A stretch of 64,000 nucleotides of DNA from Salegentibacter tibetensis. Lineage in GTDB: Bacteria; Bacteroidota; Bacteroidia; Flavobacteriales; Flavobacteriaceae. Positions 17,650-27,130 of this stretch are shown here, piece after piece. How positions within the stretch are numbered: the first letter of the stretch is position 1; each line of letters opens with the position of its first letter. Location: positions 107,156 through 171,155 of the forward strand of contig NZ_JAIQZA010000005.1 of the NCBI RefSeq assembly GCF_020164485.1, given 5' to 3'. The notes below the pieces were generated by a model. That model did not search any database. It was not told the DNA's origin and worked only from the letters and a program-made list of their open reading frames with translations. The translations under genes were made by a program, and so were the position numbers.

Positions 17650-18283
17650 CCCGGGTTAGTGTTAATCCATCCCGAATAGGTAAGATCACGGTTTCCACAC
17701 GATCATCCTCTACCAGCATTTTATTATATTTTAAAAGCGCCTGGGTAGATTCATCATCGGTTTTTACCGGCTCTACTACTTTTCCACTCCATAACACGTT
17801 ATCTGATAATATAACTCCGCCGGGGTTCATCTTCTCAATAATTAAGTCGAAATATGCCGGGTAATTGGGCTTGTCGGCATCGATAAATACTAAATCGAAT
17901 TTCGCATTTATCTGCGGAATAATTTCCCGGGCATCCCCAATATATTGTTTAATTAAATCTTTATATTCTGAAGCCTTGAAAAATTTTTGCTGAAAATCAT
18001 ACAACTCTTCATTGATATCTATGGTATGCAACATTCCATTCTTCGCCAAACCTTCTGCCAGGCATAAAGCAGAATACCCGGTATAAGTTCCAATTTCTAA
18101 AATGCTTTTTGGTGCGATTATTTTCGAAATTAGACTTAAAATTCTGCCCTGATAATTTCCGCTTATCATTCGCGGTTGCAATACTTTCTGATTGGTTTCG
18201 CGGTTAAGTTTTGCTAAAAATTGGGGTTCTTTAGCTGAATGTTCTAAAATATATTGATCTATCGCTTCAGGAAGAAAATGCAT
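17642..18283 (-). CDS. SAM-dependent O-methyltransferase (caffeoyl-CoA OMT type)
   Basis: A 213-aa class I methyltransferase. The SAM-binding motif is EIGTYTGYSALCLAEGL (about 62-78), and the metal/substrate region is FDLVFIDADKPNYP, with GGVILSDNVLWSG after it. This pattern belongs to the cation-dependent catechol/caffeoyl-CoA O-methyltransferase family. The substrate in bacteria is generally unknown. It is a single gene, convergent with the PAP2 gene. Confidence 0.92.
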   Translation of the reverse strand: MHFLPEAIDQYILEHSAKEPQFLAKLNRETNQKVLQPRMISGNYQGRILSLISKIIAPKSILEIGTYTGYSALCLAEGLAKNGMLHTIDINEELYDFQQKFFKASEYKDLIKQYIGDAREIIPQINAKFDLVFIDADKPNYPAYFDLIIEKMNPGGVILSDNVLWSGKVVEPVKTDDESTQALLKYNKMLVEDDRVETVILPIRDGLTLTRVK

Positions 18284-18596
18284 GAAATTCTAATTTTTGC
18301 CAAATTTAGAGAAATTAATCTTTTATAATGAAATCTATAAAACTGTATATTTAAATCCTGCAAGGTTCTGAAAACCTTATAGGTGTTTCTCTATCTACCG
18401 CTGCGAGAATGAAAAGCACTTGCCGAAATAAAATAAAATATTTTAATTAGAGGAAAACGCCCTGGTTTCAAATTTGGAAAAAACTGAAGAACAATACCAT
18501 TCGAATATCAAAAAATCATCAGAAGGAGTCTGTCAATAAATTGTATTTTTACTCACGAAGTAGAAGGCTTCATCGATTAAAAAAATTGAACCACAC
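18284..18596. other. Intergenic region upstream of kynU
   Basis: The 313 bases between divergent genes hold no credible gene. A small inverted repeat, CAAGGTT / AACCTT with a short loop, lies near 18362-18381 and resembles the element at 62342-62372. A TATTTTTA box near 18547-18554 could be the kynU -7 element but has no convincing -33. Confidence 0.4.
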
Positions 18597-19871
18597 ATGC
18601 AATTTAAAAACACGCTTGAATATGCCCGGGAACTTGATGCCCGGGATAAAATATCCTCATATCGCGATCAATTTATTTTTCCGCAACACGAAGGAAAAAA
18701 TGTGATCTATTTCACCGGAAACTCACTTGGTCTACAGCCAAAATCTGCAAAGAAATATATAGATGAAATTATGACCGACTGGGCTAATCTTGCCGTAGAA
18801 GGCCATTTTAAAGCTGAAAAACCCTGGTGGGATTATCACGAGCGATTTTCAGAAAAACTGGCTAAAGTTGTGGGCGCTAAACCTTCTGAAGTTACTGTAA
18901 TGAATACCCTTACGGTAAACCTTCATTTGTTGATGGTCTCTTTTTACAGGCCAAAGGGAAAGCGGTATAAAATTATTTGTGAGGAAAAAGCCTTTCCCAG
19001 CGACCAGTACATGATCTCGAGCCAGGTTCGTTTTCACGGCTATGATCCGAATGACGCTATCGTGGAAATTAAAAGACGCGAAGGTGAAAATAATTTTAGA
19101 ACCGAAGATATTATAGCGAAGATTAATGAAGTAGGAGAGGAATGCGCCCTGGTTTTAATTGGTGGTGTAAATTACTATACAGGGCAGGTGCTGGAGATGG
19201 AAAAAATCACAAAAGCCGGACACCAAATTGGCGCGTTTGTAGGTTGGGATCTTGCACACGCCGCCGGAAATATTGAACTTAAACTTCACGAGTGGAACGT
19301 AGATTTTGCCGCCTGGTGCAGCTATAAGTATATGAATAGCGGCCCTGGAAATGCTTCCGGTTGTTTTATTCATGAGAAATATCACAGTCAAAAAGATATT
19401 CCTCGTTTTGAAGGTTGGTGGGGGCACAATAAAGAACGCCGCTTCTTAATGGAGCCCGAATTTCAACCTGAAAATGGTGCCGATGCCTGGCAAATTTCTA
19501 ATGCACCGGTTTTAGCCCTTGCGCCGTATTTAGCTTCGCTGGAAATGTTTGATGAAGTGGGAATGCCGGCTTTAATTGAAAAACGAAATAAGATTGTTGC
19601 CTACCTGGAATTTGTTTTGCACGAAATTGATAAGGAAGTAGATAGTAGTTTTGAAATTATTACTCCGGCCGATCAGGAAGAACGCGGTACACAGCTTTCT
19701 GTGTTTTTACATGGGGAAGGAAGAGAATTGTTCAATTATTTAATGAAAAATGGTGTGATAACCGATTGGCGTGAACCAAATGTGATTAGACTGGCTCCTA
19801 CGCCGTTTTATTGTTCTTTTGAAGATATGTATCGGTTTGGGCAAATTCTTAAAAGGGGAATTCTTCAATAG
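18597..19871 (+). CDS. kynU: Kynureninase
   Basis: A 424-aa PLP enzyme cleaving kynurenine or 3-hydroxykynurenine to (3-hydroxy)anthranilate and alanine. The PLP-binding Lys is Lys244 in CSYKYMNSGPG. Other signatures are YFTGNSLGLQPKSA near the N-terminus, GWDLAHAAGN, and a substrate-side GWWGHNKERRF. Length is standard. With kmo at 27397 it forms the steps from kynurenine to 3-hydroxyanthranilate. The gene is monocistronic with its own terminator. Confidence 0.96.
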   Translation: MQFKNTLEYARELDARDKISSYRDQFIFPQHEGKNVIYFTGNSLGLQPKSAKKYIDEIMTDWANLAVEGHFKAEKPWWDYHERFSEKLAKVVGAKPSEVTVMNTLTVNLHLLMVSFYRPKGKRYKIICEEKAFPSDQYMISSQVRFHGYDPNDAIVEIKRREGENNFRTEDIIAKINEVGEECALVLIGGVNYYTGQVLEMEKITKAGHQIGAFVGWDLAHAAGNIELKLHEWNVDFAAWCSYKYMNSGPGNASGCFIHEKYHSQKDIPRFEGWWGHNKERRFLMEPEFQPENGADAWQISNAPVLALAPYLASLEMFDEVGMPALIEKRNKIVAYLEFVLHEIDKEVDSSFEIITPADQEERGTQLSVFLHGEGRELFNYLMKNGVITDWREPNVIRLAPTPFYCSFEDMYRFGQILKRGILQ

Positions 19872-19898
19872 GAAATAGAGAAGAGAAATTAGAAAATA

Positions 19899-19946
19899 AG
19901 AAAGCCACGAATGCACTAATAATTACTGCATTCGTGGCTTTTTTAT
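19899..19946. terminator. Bidirectional terminator after kynU
   Basis: A 15-bp stem, AAAGCCACGAATGCA (19901-19915) with TGCATTCGTGGCTTT (19927-19941), is followed by T-rich sequence on the plus strand. A tract of A on the other side is short, so it serves kynU best. Confidence 0.85.
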
Positions 19947-19961
19947 TTTCTAAATTTAGTT

Positions 19962-20636
19962 TTACTTCACTTCAATATCGCTAAAGAACAATTCAAAACT
20001 TCCGTCTGGGGATTTATGGGATTTTGCGATTTTTAAGCCCTGGAAATCTTCAAAATCTTCCCAGGTGGTGGGCATTTCCCGGTTTCCATCAGCCGATTTA
20101 TAGATCCATTCTTTTAATAAGAGATCATCTTCATAATAAACCACGTAGGTGTCACCAGGAGTATAACCACCCTTATCTTTATAAGCAACTTCCAAATAGT
20201 TCATCTCTTGCTTGCTAATGGGTGCAGTACCGGTTTTTTCTTCAGAAATCTCGGCATCACTCCAAACCATTTGGTAAGGGAATAGCAGCCAGTAAGAATC
20301 GTTGATAAACTTCTGATCTATATCTTTATGATCTTCAGTAATACTGTCGGTTTTGGTGTAAGTGCGGCTAATATCGCCTTCAGTAAGCCTAATCTCATCG
20401 GTTTGCGGTTTCCAGGTCCAGGCGCGGCTGGTTCTAATTGAGTCTTCAACCCTAACATTAAAAGTAAATTGAATTTCCTCAACTTCCTCAAAGTTATTTA
20501 ATCCATGGGCCTCCGCGATTTGTTGTTGAATGCTTTTATCTGCTTCGTTATCAACTTCTTTTCCGACTTCGGTTTCGTTATTCTTACAGCTAATTAAGGC
20601 TGAAATTAAAAAAGTAAAAAGTAGTATTTTTTTCAT
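19962..20636 (-). CDS. Lipoprotein of unknown function, 224 aa
   Basis: I start it at 20636 (MKKILLFTFLISALISCKNN), which gives a lipobox with Cys17. A start 48 bases upstream would put 16 residues before the signal peptide. The mature protein is acidic and beta-rich, with a run of Trp-containing strands such as RTSRAWTWKPQTDEI and DSYWLLFPYQMVWS. Similar Flavobacteriaceae lipoproteins are uncharacterised. It lies downstream of the SDR gene on the same strand with a 37-base gap, so co-transcription is likely. Confidence 0.78.
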   Translation of the reverse strand: MKKILLFTFLISALISCKNNETEVGKEVDNEADKSIQQQIAEAHGLNNFEEVEEIQFTFNVRVEDSIRTSRAWTWKPQTDEIRLTEGDISRTYTKTDSITEDHKDIDQKFINDSYWLLFPYQMVWSDAEISEEKTGTAPISKQEMNYLEVAYKDKGGYTPGDTYVVYYEDDLLLKEWIYKSADGNREMPTTWEDFEDFQGLKIAKSHKSPDGSFELFFSDIEVK

Positions 20637-20673
20637 TGTGTTGGTTTTCCTGGAAAGATACAAAAAACTGGGT

Positions 20674-21432
20674 TTATATGGCATTAACGCTCATTCCGCC
20701 ATCGGCAACAATATTTTGCCCTGTTATATAAGAAGATTTGTCCATCGCTAAAAATGTAATAATCGCTGCCATTTCACTAGCTTCTGCAACACGATTTAAA
20801 GGCGTTCTTTTGATAATGGGATCCATTCTCTCCCTTTCACTCAAAAGTCCTTTAGTGAGCGGCGTAACAGTGAACCAGGGCGATACCGCGTTCACGCGAA
20901 TGCCATCGACAGCCCACTCAACGGCAAGGCTTCGCGTTTGTTGCAGTAAACCTGCCTTAGACATTGCATAAGGCGTGCCCGTGCCAACATCCTGAATTGC
21001 TGCTGAAGAGGCTATATTTACAATCTTTGCGTTACCACTTTTCTTAAGCAGGGAATGAAGTTTTCGGCTTAATTCAAAAGGAGCGTTGAGATTTATTTCC
21101 ATCACTTTTCTGAATTCTTCTTCTGAATAATCATTTGCTTTTTTTCGAATATTAATCCCGGCATTATTCACCAGGATATCCAGTTTTTCCCAGTGTTTTT
21201 CAATATAATTATAAACTTTTTGCCGGTCTTCAGCAAGGGCTACATCGGCTACCAGGCCGTGTACTTTTTTACCGTATTTTGATAATTCTTCTAATACGAG
21301 GTCAATATCTTTTTGAGTTCTGGACGTAAATAGCACTTCTGCCCCCAGTTCGAGAAATTCAAGGACAGTTGCTTTTCCTATTCCTTTGGTGCCACCTGTT
21401 ACCAGGGCGGTTTTATTATTAAGATCCCACAT
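20674..21432 (-). CDS. SDR-family oxidoreductase (tropinone-reductase-like)
   Basis: 252-aa classical short-chain dehydrogenase. The NAD(P)-binding motif is TGGTKGIGKA (about 12-21), the NNAG motif is in LVNNAGINIR, and the catalytic Ser and YxxxK are in ASSAA and YAMSK. The C-terminal GQNIVADGGMSV is usual. SDR substrates cannot be predicted from sequence; the closest look is to the tropinone reductase-like/3-oxoacyl reductase group. Confidence 0.92.
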   Translation of the reverse strand: MWDLNNKTALVTGGTKGIGKATVLEFLELGAEVLFTSRTQKDIDLVLEELSKYGKKVHGLVADVALAEDRQKVYNYIEKHWEKLDILVNNAGINIRKKANDYSEEEFRKVMEINLNAPFELSRKLHSLLKKSGNAKIVNIASSAAIQDVGTGTPYAMSKAGLLQQTRSLAVEWAVDGIRVNAVSPWFTVTPLTKGLLSERERMDPIIKRTPLNRVAEASEMAAIITFLAMDKSSYITGQNIVADGGMSVNAI

Positions 21433-21509
21433 AAGTATTTTTTAAGCTCGAAGATAAGGTTTTACTCAGAAAATAAGATTCAAAAATGTTCTAAGGTTTA
21501 GTACCAAAA

Positions 21510-21540
21510 CAAAAACCCTTTGAAATTTTCAAAGGGTTAA
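21510..21540 (-). terminator. Terminator of the 51-aa membrane protein gene
   Basis: AACCCTTT and AAAGGGTT form an 8-bp stem that can extend through GAAA/TTTC; T5 follows on the minus strand. Confidence 0.75.
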
Positions 21541-21561
21541 TGGATTCGATTAAATTATTAA

Positions 21562-21717
21562 TTACAGATTGCGTCCGGTTAATAATTTATACAAAATTAG
21601 AATTACTGCTATTACGATTAGGATATGAATAATGCTTCCCAGGTCAGGAAATGCAAAATAGCCAATAAGCCATCCTATTACTAATAATACTACGATAAGC
21701 CATATTAAATCTTTCAT
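21562..21717 (-). CDS. Lmo0937-family small membrane protein, 51 aa
   Basis: Two transmembrane helices (DLIWLIVVLLVIGWLIGYFA and SIIHILIVIAVILILYKLL) joined by a short loop with FPDLG, and the end TGRNL. This matches the Lmo0937/DUF5670 family of tiny membrane proteins, often stress-induced in Bacteroidota. A terminator follows, and a 13-base palindrome GTAGCTAAGCTAC lies in the leader at 21733-21745. Function unknown. Confidence 0.82.
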   Translation of the reverse strand: MKDLIWLIVVLLVIGWLIGYFAFPDLGSIIHILIVIAVILILYKLLTGRNL

Positions 21718-21937
21718 ATCGGTTGGTTTTTTGTAGCTAAGCTACGTTGGTTAATTCTCTATACAAGTTAATAAATAAATTCGTGATTTTAAAAAAAAGG
21801 AAAAATATAATATTTTGATTTATAGTCTTCTACCGTTCTTATGTTAGATACAAAACATATTGATTCCTTATTGTTTATCGAATTTATAGAATAAGTCTAT
21901 TAGGAAGATATCTTTTAACTAGTGTTTAACTTAAATG

Positions 21938-23485
21938 TTAAAAATTTTGAGGATTGAGAATAATAGCGGCGGCTCGTTCTTTTATATTAACTAGTTCATC
22001 TTCAGGTTTTTTATCTAACATTTTGAGCATCATCATCATTCTACGGTTATTTTGAAAAGATTCTCGCTTATCATCTAAAAAATTCCAGTATAAACTATTA
22101 AACGGGCAGGAATTCTTTCCGGTTTTTTTCTTTACATCATAAACACAGCCCTTACAGTAATTGCTCATCTTATTGATGTAAGCTCCACTTGAAACATAGG
22201 GTTTGGTGGCTACAATACCACCATCCGCAAACTGACTCATTCCACGGGTGTTCGTGATTTCTACCCATTCTATCGCGTCTATATAAATCCCCAGGTACCA
22301 GGCATCAACTTCATCTGGATGGGTTTGGGTGAGTAGCGCATAATTTCCGGTTATCATTAAACGCTGAATATGATGCGCATACGCGTTATCAAGGCTTTGC
22401 TGAATGCTGTGTTTCAGGCAATTCATTTTAGTATTGGCGTTCCAAAAGAATTCCGGTAATTTATTCTGATTATCAAGCTTGTTTGTTCGTTTGTAACCGG
22501 GCATTTCTTTCCAGTAAATGCCACGCATATATTCGCGCCAGCCTAGAATTTGCCTTACAAAACCTTCTACCTGCGAAATATCCATCTCATCTTTATTTTC
22601 CCTCCAATGGCCAATTACCGAATCTATAACCTCTTTTGGATGTAGCATCTTGGTATTTAAAGCAAAAGATAGTCGTGAATGAAATAAATAAGCCTCATCG
22701 GTATGTAACGCATCCTGAAAATCCCCAAAATGAATAAGCAGGTTTTTATAGAAATAATTCAAAACCGAAAGTGAATCTTCCCGGCTGGTTGGCCAGTTAA
22801 ATTTTTCAGGATTAATATTTCCAAAACTATTAATTCCGGCTTTTTTTATCTCCCTGAGTAGTTCTGAAACATCTTTTCTAAATCCGCGTTCGTGTGGAAC
22901 TTCAGGAGCGCCTGTCCATTTCTTACGGTTAGATTTGTCAAAATTCCATTTTCCTCCTTCAGGATCTTCACTGTTTAGCATAAGCACGTCATATTTTTTC
23001 CGCATATCACGGTAAAAATATTCCATGGTCATTTGCTTTTTTCCTTCGTAAAAAATGGTAAGATCATCTCTTGAAGTGAGAAAATGCTCAGTATCGTATG
23101 CTTCAGAATCTATGGATAATTGCTTGCAAAAATCTTTTAGCTGAACGTCCAGCCTGTATTCATCGGGAAGTTGGTATTCGAATTTCTCAATTTTGTATTT
23201 AGAAATTAACCATTTCAGGTTCTCAGGTAAAGTTTGCTTATTGTTTTTATCGTTGATCTTAAGGTAAATTACTTCGTGCTCACGTTCCTTTAAGTATTCA
23301 GCAAAATTCCGCATCGCGCTAAAAAATCCAACTATCTTCTGGATATGGTGTACCACATAATCGGTTTCCTGCTTCATTTCCATAAAAACGTAAAGCAGAT
23401 TATCCTGTTCTTCTTTAAACCAACTATGTTGATGATTAAGTTGGTCTCCTAAAATCAGCCTTAAAGTCTTTATTCTTTTAGCCAT
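21938..23485 (-). CDS. Cryptochrome/photolyase, FeS-type bacterial (6-4) photolyase family (PhrB-like)
   Basis: 515 aa. The start LRLILGDQLNHQHSWF is that of deoxyribodipyrimidine-photolyase-related proteins. The C-terminal half carries the [4Fe-4S] ligand pattern: Cys in TKMNCLKHS, then CKGC, then 12 residues, then CPF. This is the spacing known from Agrobacterium PhrB. Such enzymes bind FAD and repair (6-4) photoproducts using light. FAD-binding elements include LGWREYMRGIYW and the later region with NTRGMSQFADGG. It overlaps the cry-DASH gene by 16 bases, so the two are translationally coupled. Confidence 0.93.
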   Translation of the reverse strand: MAKRIKTLRLILGDQLNHQHSWFKEEQDNLLYVFMEMKQETDYVVHHIQKIVGFFSAMRNFAEYLKEREHEVIYLKINDKNNKQTLPENLKWLISKYKIEKFEYQLPDEYRLDVQLKDFCKQLSIDSEAYDTEHFLTSRDDLTIFYEGKKQMTMEYFYRDMRKKYDVLMLNSEDPEGGKWNFDKSNRKKWTGAPEVPHERGFRKDVSELLREIKKAGINSFGNINPEKFNWPTSREDSLSVLNYFYKNLLIHFGDFQDALHTDEAYLFHSRLSFALNTKMLHPKEVIDSVIGHWRENKDEMDISQVEGFVRQILGWREYMRGIYWKEMPGYKRTNKLDNQNKLPEFFWNANTKMNCLKHSIQQSLDNAYAHHIQRLMITGNYALLTQTHPDEVDAWYLGIYIDAIEWVEITNTRGMSQFADGGIVATKPYVSSGAYINKMSNYCKGCVYDVKKKTGKNSCPFNSLYWNFLDDKRESFQNNRRMMMMLKMLDKKPEDELVNIKERAAAIILNPQNF

Positions 23486-24765
23486 AATTCCTGAAATTTT
23501 TGGTGTGGCTCATAGCGTTCTGCCTGGCTTTTAATATTGAATTTCCTGTCGCGTGGATCATTGCCCACACCGCTGTTGTACATCCAGTTTCCCCAGTTAC
23601 TGTGCACATCATAATCTATAAGCAAACTTTCAAAATAAGCGGCGCCAACACGCCAATCCTGTTTTAGTTCTTTAGCCCAGAAACTGGCAACATTCTGCCG
23701 GCCGCGATTGCTCATAAATCCTGTTGCGGCAATTTCTTTCATATTTGCGTTAACAAAAGGTTTATCGGTTTCTCCGGAAATCCATTTCTTCCTGGCTGTT
23801 TCGCTATTGCTCCATTCCAGATCTTTACCCAGAATTCCTCCAATTTTGAATATTTTATCACCGTGTTTCAGGGAAATGAATTTAAAATAATCACGCCATA
23901 CAAGTTCAAAAATAAGCCAGTAGGTATCTTCGTTTTTGATGATCTCATTTTCAAATTTTTGTACTTGCCAGTAGATTTGTTTTGCTGAAATGCTCCCGTT
24001 GGCAAGCCATCCCGAAAGTTTGGAGCTGTAGTCTTCGCCAATTAATCCGTTGCGGGTTTGTTTATATTTCGCCAGGTTTTCAGTTTGCCAGAAATACTGC
24101 TGAATTCTCTTTTTAGCCTGATTTTCGCCACCTTTAAAAGGAAAAGCGCTTCTTAAATCTTGCTGAAATTCTTCCAAACCAAGTTTTTTTAGGTTAGGAA
24201 CTTCAGTCTCATTAATCATATTGAAGCTTTCTTCATTTAATGGTTCAGGAGCCGGCGTGCAATTCCTTACCGAAACTTTGGTTTCAATCTTTTTTCTGAA
24301 GTTGGTAAATACCTTTGGAATTTCATTAAAATCCGAATACGGTATATCTTCAGGATGAAATAAAAACTGATCGTAATAAGTTTTAAACTGAATATTTTCT
24401 GAAACTGCATTTTTTACTCTGGAGATTAGGCTTTGTTCCTCGCTGGTCCATTCTTCTTGAAGGTAAATAGTAGAAATGGAATGCTGCTGAAGGAATTCTG
24501 GTAATCGATTTTCAGGTTTTTCATAGTGAATAAATAATGGAATATTTAAAGCCGCTAGATTTTCTTTTAATTCGGTAATCGATTCTATTAAAAATTTTGC
24601 TCGAAATTTTCCGATCTTTTTAAAACCGAATTCAGTTAGCTCAAACTTCCGGGGATCAAAAAAGTAAATACCAATAACCTGCTCATGTTCTTCGCAGGCC
24701 TTTGATAAAGGTAAATTATCTTCGCTGCGTAAGTTGTTTTGAAACCAGACTAATCCTGTACTCAT
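23470..24765 (-). CDS. DASH-family cryptochrome
   Basis: 431 aa. An N-terminal photolyase alpha/beta domain (GLVWFQNNLRSEDNLPLSKA) is followed by the FAD-binding domain. The DASH signatures are GGENQAKKRIQQYFW, ELVWRDYFKFISLKHG, and WDVGAAYFE-like WRVGAAYFESLLIDYDVHSN with NWMYNSGVGNDPRDR. DASH proteins repair CPDs in single-stranded DNA and may sense blue light. It lies between the DUF2256 gene (TAATG junction) and the FeS photolyase. Confidence 0.95.
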   Translation of the reverse strand: MSTGLVWFQNNLRSEDNLPLSKACEEHEQVIGIYFFDPRKFELTEFGFKKIGKFRAKFLIESITELKENLAALNIPLFIHYEKPENRLPEFLQQHSISTIYLQEEWTSEEQSLISRVKNAVSENIQFKTYYDQFLFHPEDIPYSDFNEIPKVFTNFRKKIETKVSVRNCTPAPEPLNEESFNMINETEVPNLKKLGLEEFQQDLRSAFPFKGGENQAKKRIQQYFWQTENLAKYKQTRNGLIGEDYSSKLSGWLANGSISAKQIYWQVQKFENEIIKNEDTYWLIFELVWRDYFKFISLKHGDKIFKIGGILGKDLEWSNSETARKKWISGETDKPFVNANMKEIAATGFMSNRGRQNVASFWAKELKQDWRVGAAYFESLLIDYDVHSNWGNWMYNSGVGNDPRDRKFNIKSQAERYEPHQKFQELWLKE

Positions 24766-24902
24766 TATTTATTTCTTCTGCATTTTTCACTACAATAAAT
24801 CACTTCTTCCCAATTCTTTTCCCATTTCTTACGCCATTTAAAAGGTTTTTCACAAACCGGGCAAATTTTTTCCGGAAAATCGCCCTTTTTTAGCGTTTTC
24901 AC
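24765..24902 (-). CDS. DUF2256 small zinc-ribbon-like protein
   Basis: A 45-aa peptide with the pattern [19 protein letters not shown] and then [10 protein letters not shown]: two CxxC-type pairs that can bind zinc, plus a conserved Trp/Lys core. This is the DUF2256 family, frequently encoded beside photolyases and cryptochromes in bacteria. I choose the GTG at 24902, 5 bases after the flavin-reductase stop. An ATG at 24989 would overlap that gene by 83 bases. The stop overlaps the cry-DASH start. Role unknown; an accessory to photolyase is inferred from context. Confidence 0.75.
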   Translation of the reverse strand: MKTLKKGDFPEKICPVCEKPFKWRKKWEKNWEEVIYCSEKCRRNK

Positions 24903-24906
24903 TTGA

Positions 24907-25557
24907 TCAGTCTTCTTTTTTAAAAAACGACTTGATTTCCTGTTCCGGCCTGGCGTAGTGAAACCGATCCAGGAGATTTGGAAGCGCATAACCGTCTAAA
25001 CCATTTATGGTGACCGTTTCGGCATCATCAAGCCTTAACCAGCCATCCGGGGCCTGAATACCTTCATCGAAATAAATATGTTCAATGGCCCCAATTACCA
25101 TAACGGTATCATTTTCCTTGATAAAATATTCATTCACGAATTTGCAACCTAACTTAACAATAGACTGCTTAACATAGGGCGCATAAAAACTATCCAGGTA
25201 TTCTTCTTCTAAGCCTGTTTTTTGAAATTCAGAAATTTCCTCTTCATATTTTGCCGCGGTTTGGTGAGCGCTTTCAATCATATCTTTTTGAATATGATTT
25301 ACCGTAAAATACTTATTCTCTTTAATGTTTTTATAGGTGTTTCTTGGTACAGCTTTAGTAGGGCGGGTAATAAAACCAAGTAGCGCGGGATTGCTGCCCA
25401 AATGAGTAACTGAGCTAAAAACCGCAACATTAGCTCCATTTTCAGCAGATTTGGTAGCGATAAGATTAGCCGATTTATAGCCGGTAACGCTATTAATAAG
25501 GTTTAAGCGGAAAAGCTTTTCCATAGCCGCTATTTCTTCTGAAGTAATATGTTGCAT
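24907..25557 (-). CDS. Flavin reductase-like FMN-binding split-barrel protein
   Basis: 216 aa. It belongs to the flavin-reductase-like split-barrel family. FMN-binding segments are [16 protein letters not shown], the Ser/His strand [13 protein letters not shown], and [15 protein letters not shown] with KYFTVNHI. It is the first gene of the run DUF2256, cry-DASH, photolyase. A role in supplying or reducing flavin for the light enzymes is an attractive inference but not shown. It could also be an unrelated oxidoreductase partner. Confidence 0.88.
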   Translation of the reverse strand: MQHITSEEIAAMEKLFRLNLINSVTGYKSANLIATKSAENGANVAVFSSVTHLGSNPALLGFITRPTKAVPRNTYKNIKENKYFTVNHIQKDMIESAHQTAAKYEEEISEFQKTGLEEEYLDSFYAPYVKQSIVKLGCKFVNEYFIKENDTVMVIGAIEHIYFDEGIQAPDGWLRLDDAETVTINGLDGYALPNLLDRFHYARPEQEIKSFFKKED

Positions 25558-25572
25558 AGAATTGATTTAATA

Positions 25573-25628
25573 AAAAAGGTGACTAAAACTAAAAATGCCT
25601 GTTATAGACAAATTTATGTTTTAGTCAC
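25573..25628 (-). terminator. Long-stem terminator after the coiled-coil gene
   Basis: GTGACTAAAAC (25579-25589) and GTTTTAGTCAC (25618-25628) form an 11-bp stem with a 28-base loop. T6 follows on the minus strand. Confidence 0.6.
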
Positions 25629-25666
25629 ATTAAGACTGTAATCATTAGCTTTTCTTTATAAATTGA

Positions 25667-25912
25667 TTAGCCTTGATTTTCCAGTTTATTGATTCGCATT
25701 TCGTATTCTTCCATAGCTTCACGAACCGCATCTACATTGTCTGAAGATTTTTGGTGGGCATCGTTCATAGCTTTCTCCAACTCCTTGTCGGGGTGTTGAA
25801 ACAAATCGGTAATCACGTGGTTTATCTTATCGATAATACTTTCCTGGCTATTTTTAATATCTTCCAGTTTGTTAAGCGTAGACCTCATTTGTTCAATTTT
25901 CGACTCATCCAT
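25667..25912 (-). CDS. Small coiled-coil protein, 81 aa
   Basis: Almost the whole protein is heptad-like, charged helix (MRSTLNKLEDIKNSQESI; AVREAMEEYEMRINKLEN). There is no signal peptide or membrane segment, so it is predicted to be a cytoplasmic coiled coil. No family recognised. It is separate from the flavin-reductase operon because a hairpin lies between them. Confidence 0.65.
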   Translation of the reverse strand: MDESKIEQMRSTLNKLEDIKNSQESIIDKINHVITDLFQHPDKELEKAMNDAHQKSSDNVDAVREAMEEYEMRINKLENQG

Positions 25913-26008
25913 ATTTCTTACATTTTTTAGGGTTGAGTAATAAATTTACTTCTTTCTTTATAAAGCAAAAGTCCAATTAACCTGTTTTTAAGGAGATTTA
26001 ATCAAAAA

Positions 26009-27130
26009 TTAAGAGTTTTTCTTCTTAGATTTTCCAGCATCATAACTCGGATAATCTGTATAACCTTTCGGTCCGGGAGTATAAAAAGTATCTTCATCCC
26101 AGTCGGCTAAGGGTGCATTTTTCGCAAAACGTTCGGGTAAATCTGGATTGGAAATAAAAAGCTTGGCAAAAGAAACCATATCGGCATTGCTTTCCTCTAT
26201 AATTTTATTTCCTGATTCCTGGTCAAAGCCCGCGTTAATTATTAGTTTTCCTTTATAAATAGGACGATAATGCTTTGCGATATTAGGTTCCAGATAAGGA
26301 ATTTCACTTACATCGGTGAAAGGTTCAGAGAGATGTAAATAAGCGAGATCGTAGGCGTTCAATTTTCCAATAACATAATCAAAGGTGGGAATTGTTTCTT
26401 CAGAGGCGATGATTCCAAAAGCATTATGCAATGAAGGATTTAATCTTACGCCAATATGGTTTTCGGGCCACACTTCACTAACAGCTTCAAGTACATCAAA
26501 AAAGAAGCGTGCCCGGTTTTGGATACTTCCGCCGTAATCATCGGTCCTAATATTGGCATTTTTATTAAAGAATTGATGAATAAGATACCCGTTAGAAGAA
26601 TGTATTTCTACCCCGTCAAATCCTGCTTTCTTAGCATTTTCTGCCGCGTTTTTAAAATCTACAACCGTTTGTTTAATATCGGCAATGCTCATGGCCTGGG
26701 GTTCTACCGTATCTTCAAAACCATCTGGAGTGTAAGCCTTGGTATCGGGATTTACCGCGCTTGGCGCCAAAGGTTTTTCACCTTCGTGAAATTTAGGATG
26801 GGAAATACGGCCACAATGCCATAATTGTAGAAATATTTTTCCATCATTTTTGTGGACTGCAGTGGTTACTTTTCCCCAACCTCTTACCTGACTTTCAATA
26901 TAAATCCCCGGCGTATTTATATATCCTATCGCAGCTTTAGAAATTTGTGAACCTTCAGAAATTATTAGTCCGGCGCCGGCACGTTGGGCATAATATTCAG
27001 CGTGTAATTCAGTTGGTGCATTATCTTTATTATCGGCTCGGTTCCGTGTCATGGGTGCCATAATTACCCGGTTTTTCAATTCCAGGTCGCCAATGTGAAC
27101 CGATTTTAATAAAGCTTGATTTTTAGTCAT
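26009..27130 (-). CDS. Alkene reductase, Old Yellow Enzyme family
   Basis: A 373-aa FMN-containing TIM barrel that reduces activated C=C bonds with NAD(P)H. Family elements: VIMAPMTRNRADN near the N-terminus, FLQLWHCGRISHP, the substrate-binding pair in GVEIHSSNGYLIHQF (His and Asn), and NIRTDDYGGSIQNRARF. The late ADMVSFAKLFISNPDLPERF binds the FMN phosphate. The natural substrate is unknown; detoxification of electrophiles is usual for the family. Monocistronic. Confidence 0.94.
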   Translation of the reverse strand: MTKNQALLKSVHIGDLELKNRVIMAPMTRNRADNKDNAPTELHAEYYAQRAGAGLIISEGSQISKAAIGYINTPGIYIESQVRGWGKVTTAVHKNDGKIFLQLWHCGRISHPKFHEGEKPLAPSAVNPDTKAYTPDGFEDTVEPQAMSIADIKQTVVDFKNAAENAKKAGFDGVEIHSSNGYLIHQFFNKNANIRTDDYGGSIQNRARFFFDVLEAVSEVWPENHIGVRLNPSLHNAFGIIASEETIPTFDYVIGKLNAYDLAYLHLSEPFTDVSEIPYLEPNIAKHYRPIYKGKLIINAGFDQESGNKIIEESNADMVSFAKLFISNPDLPERFAKNAPLADWDEDTFYTPGPKGYTDYPSYDAGKSKKKNS

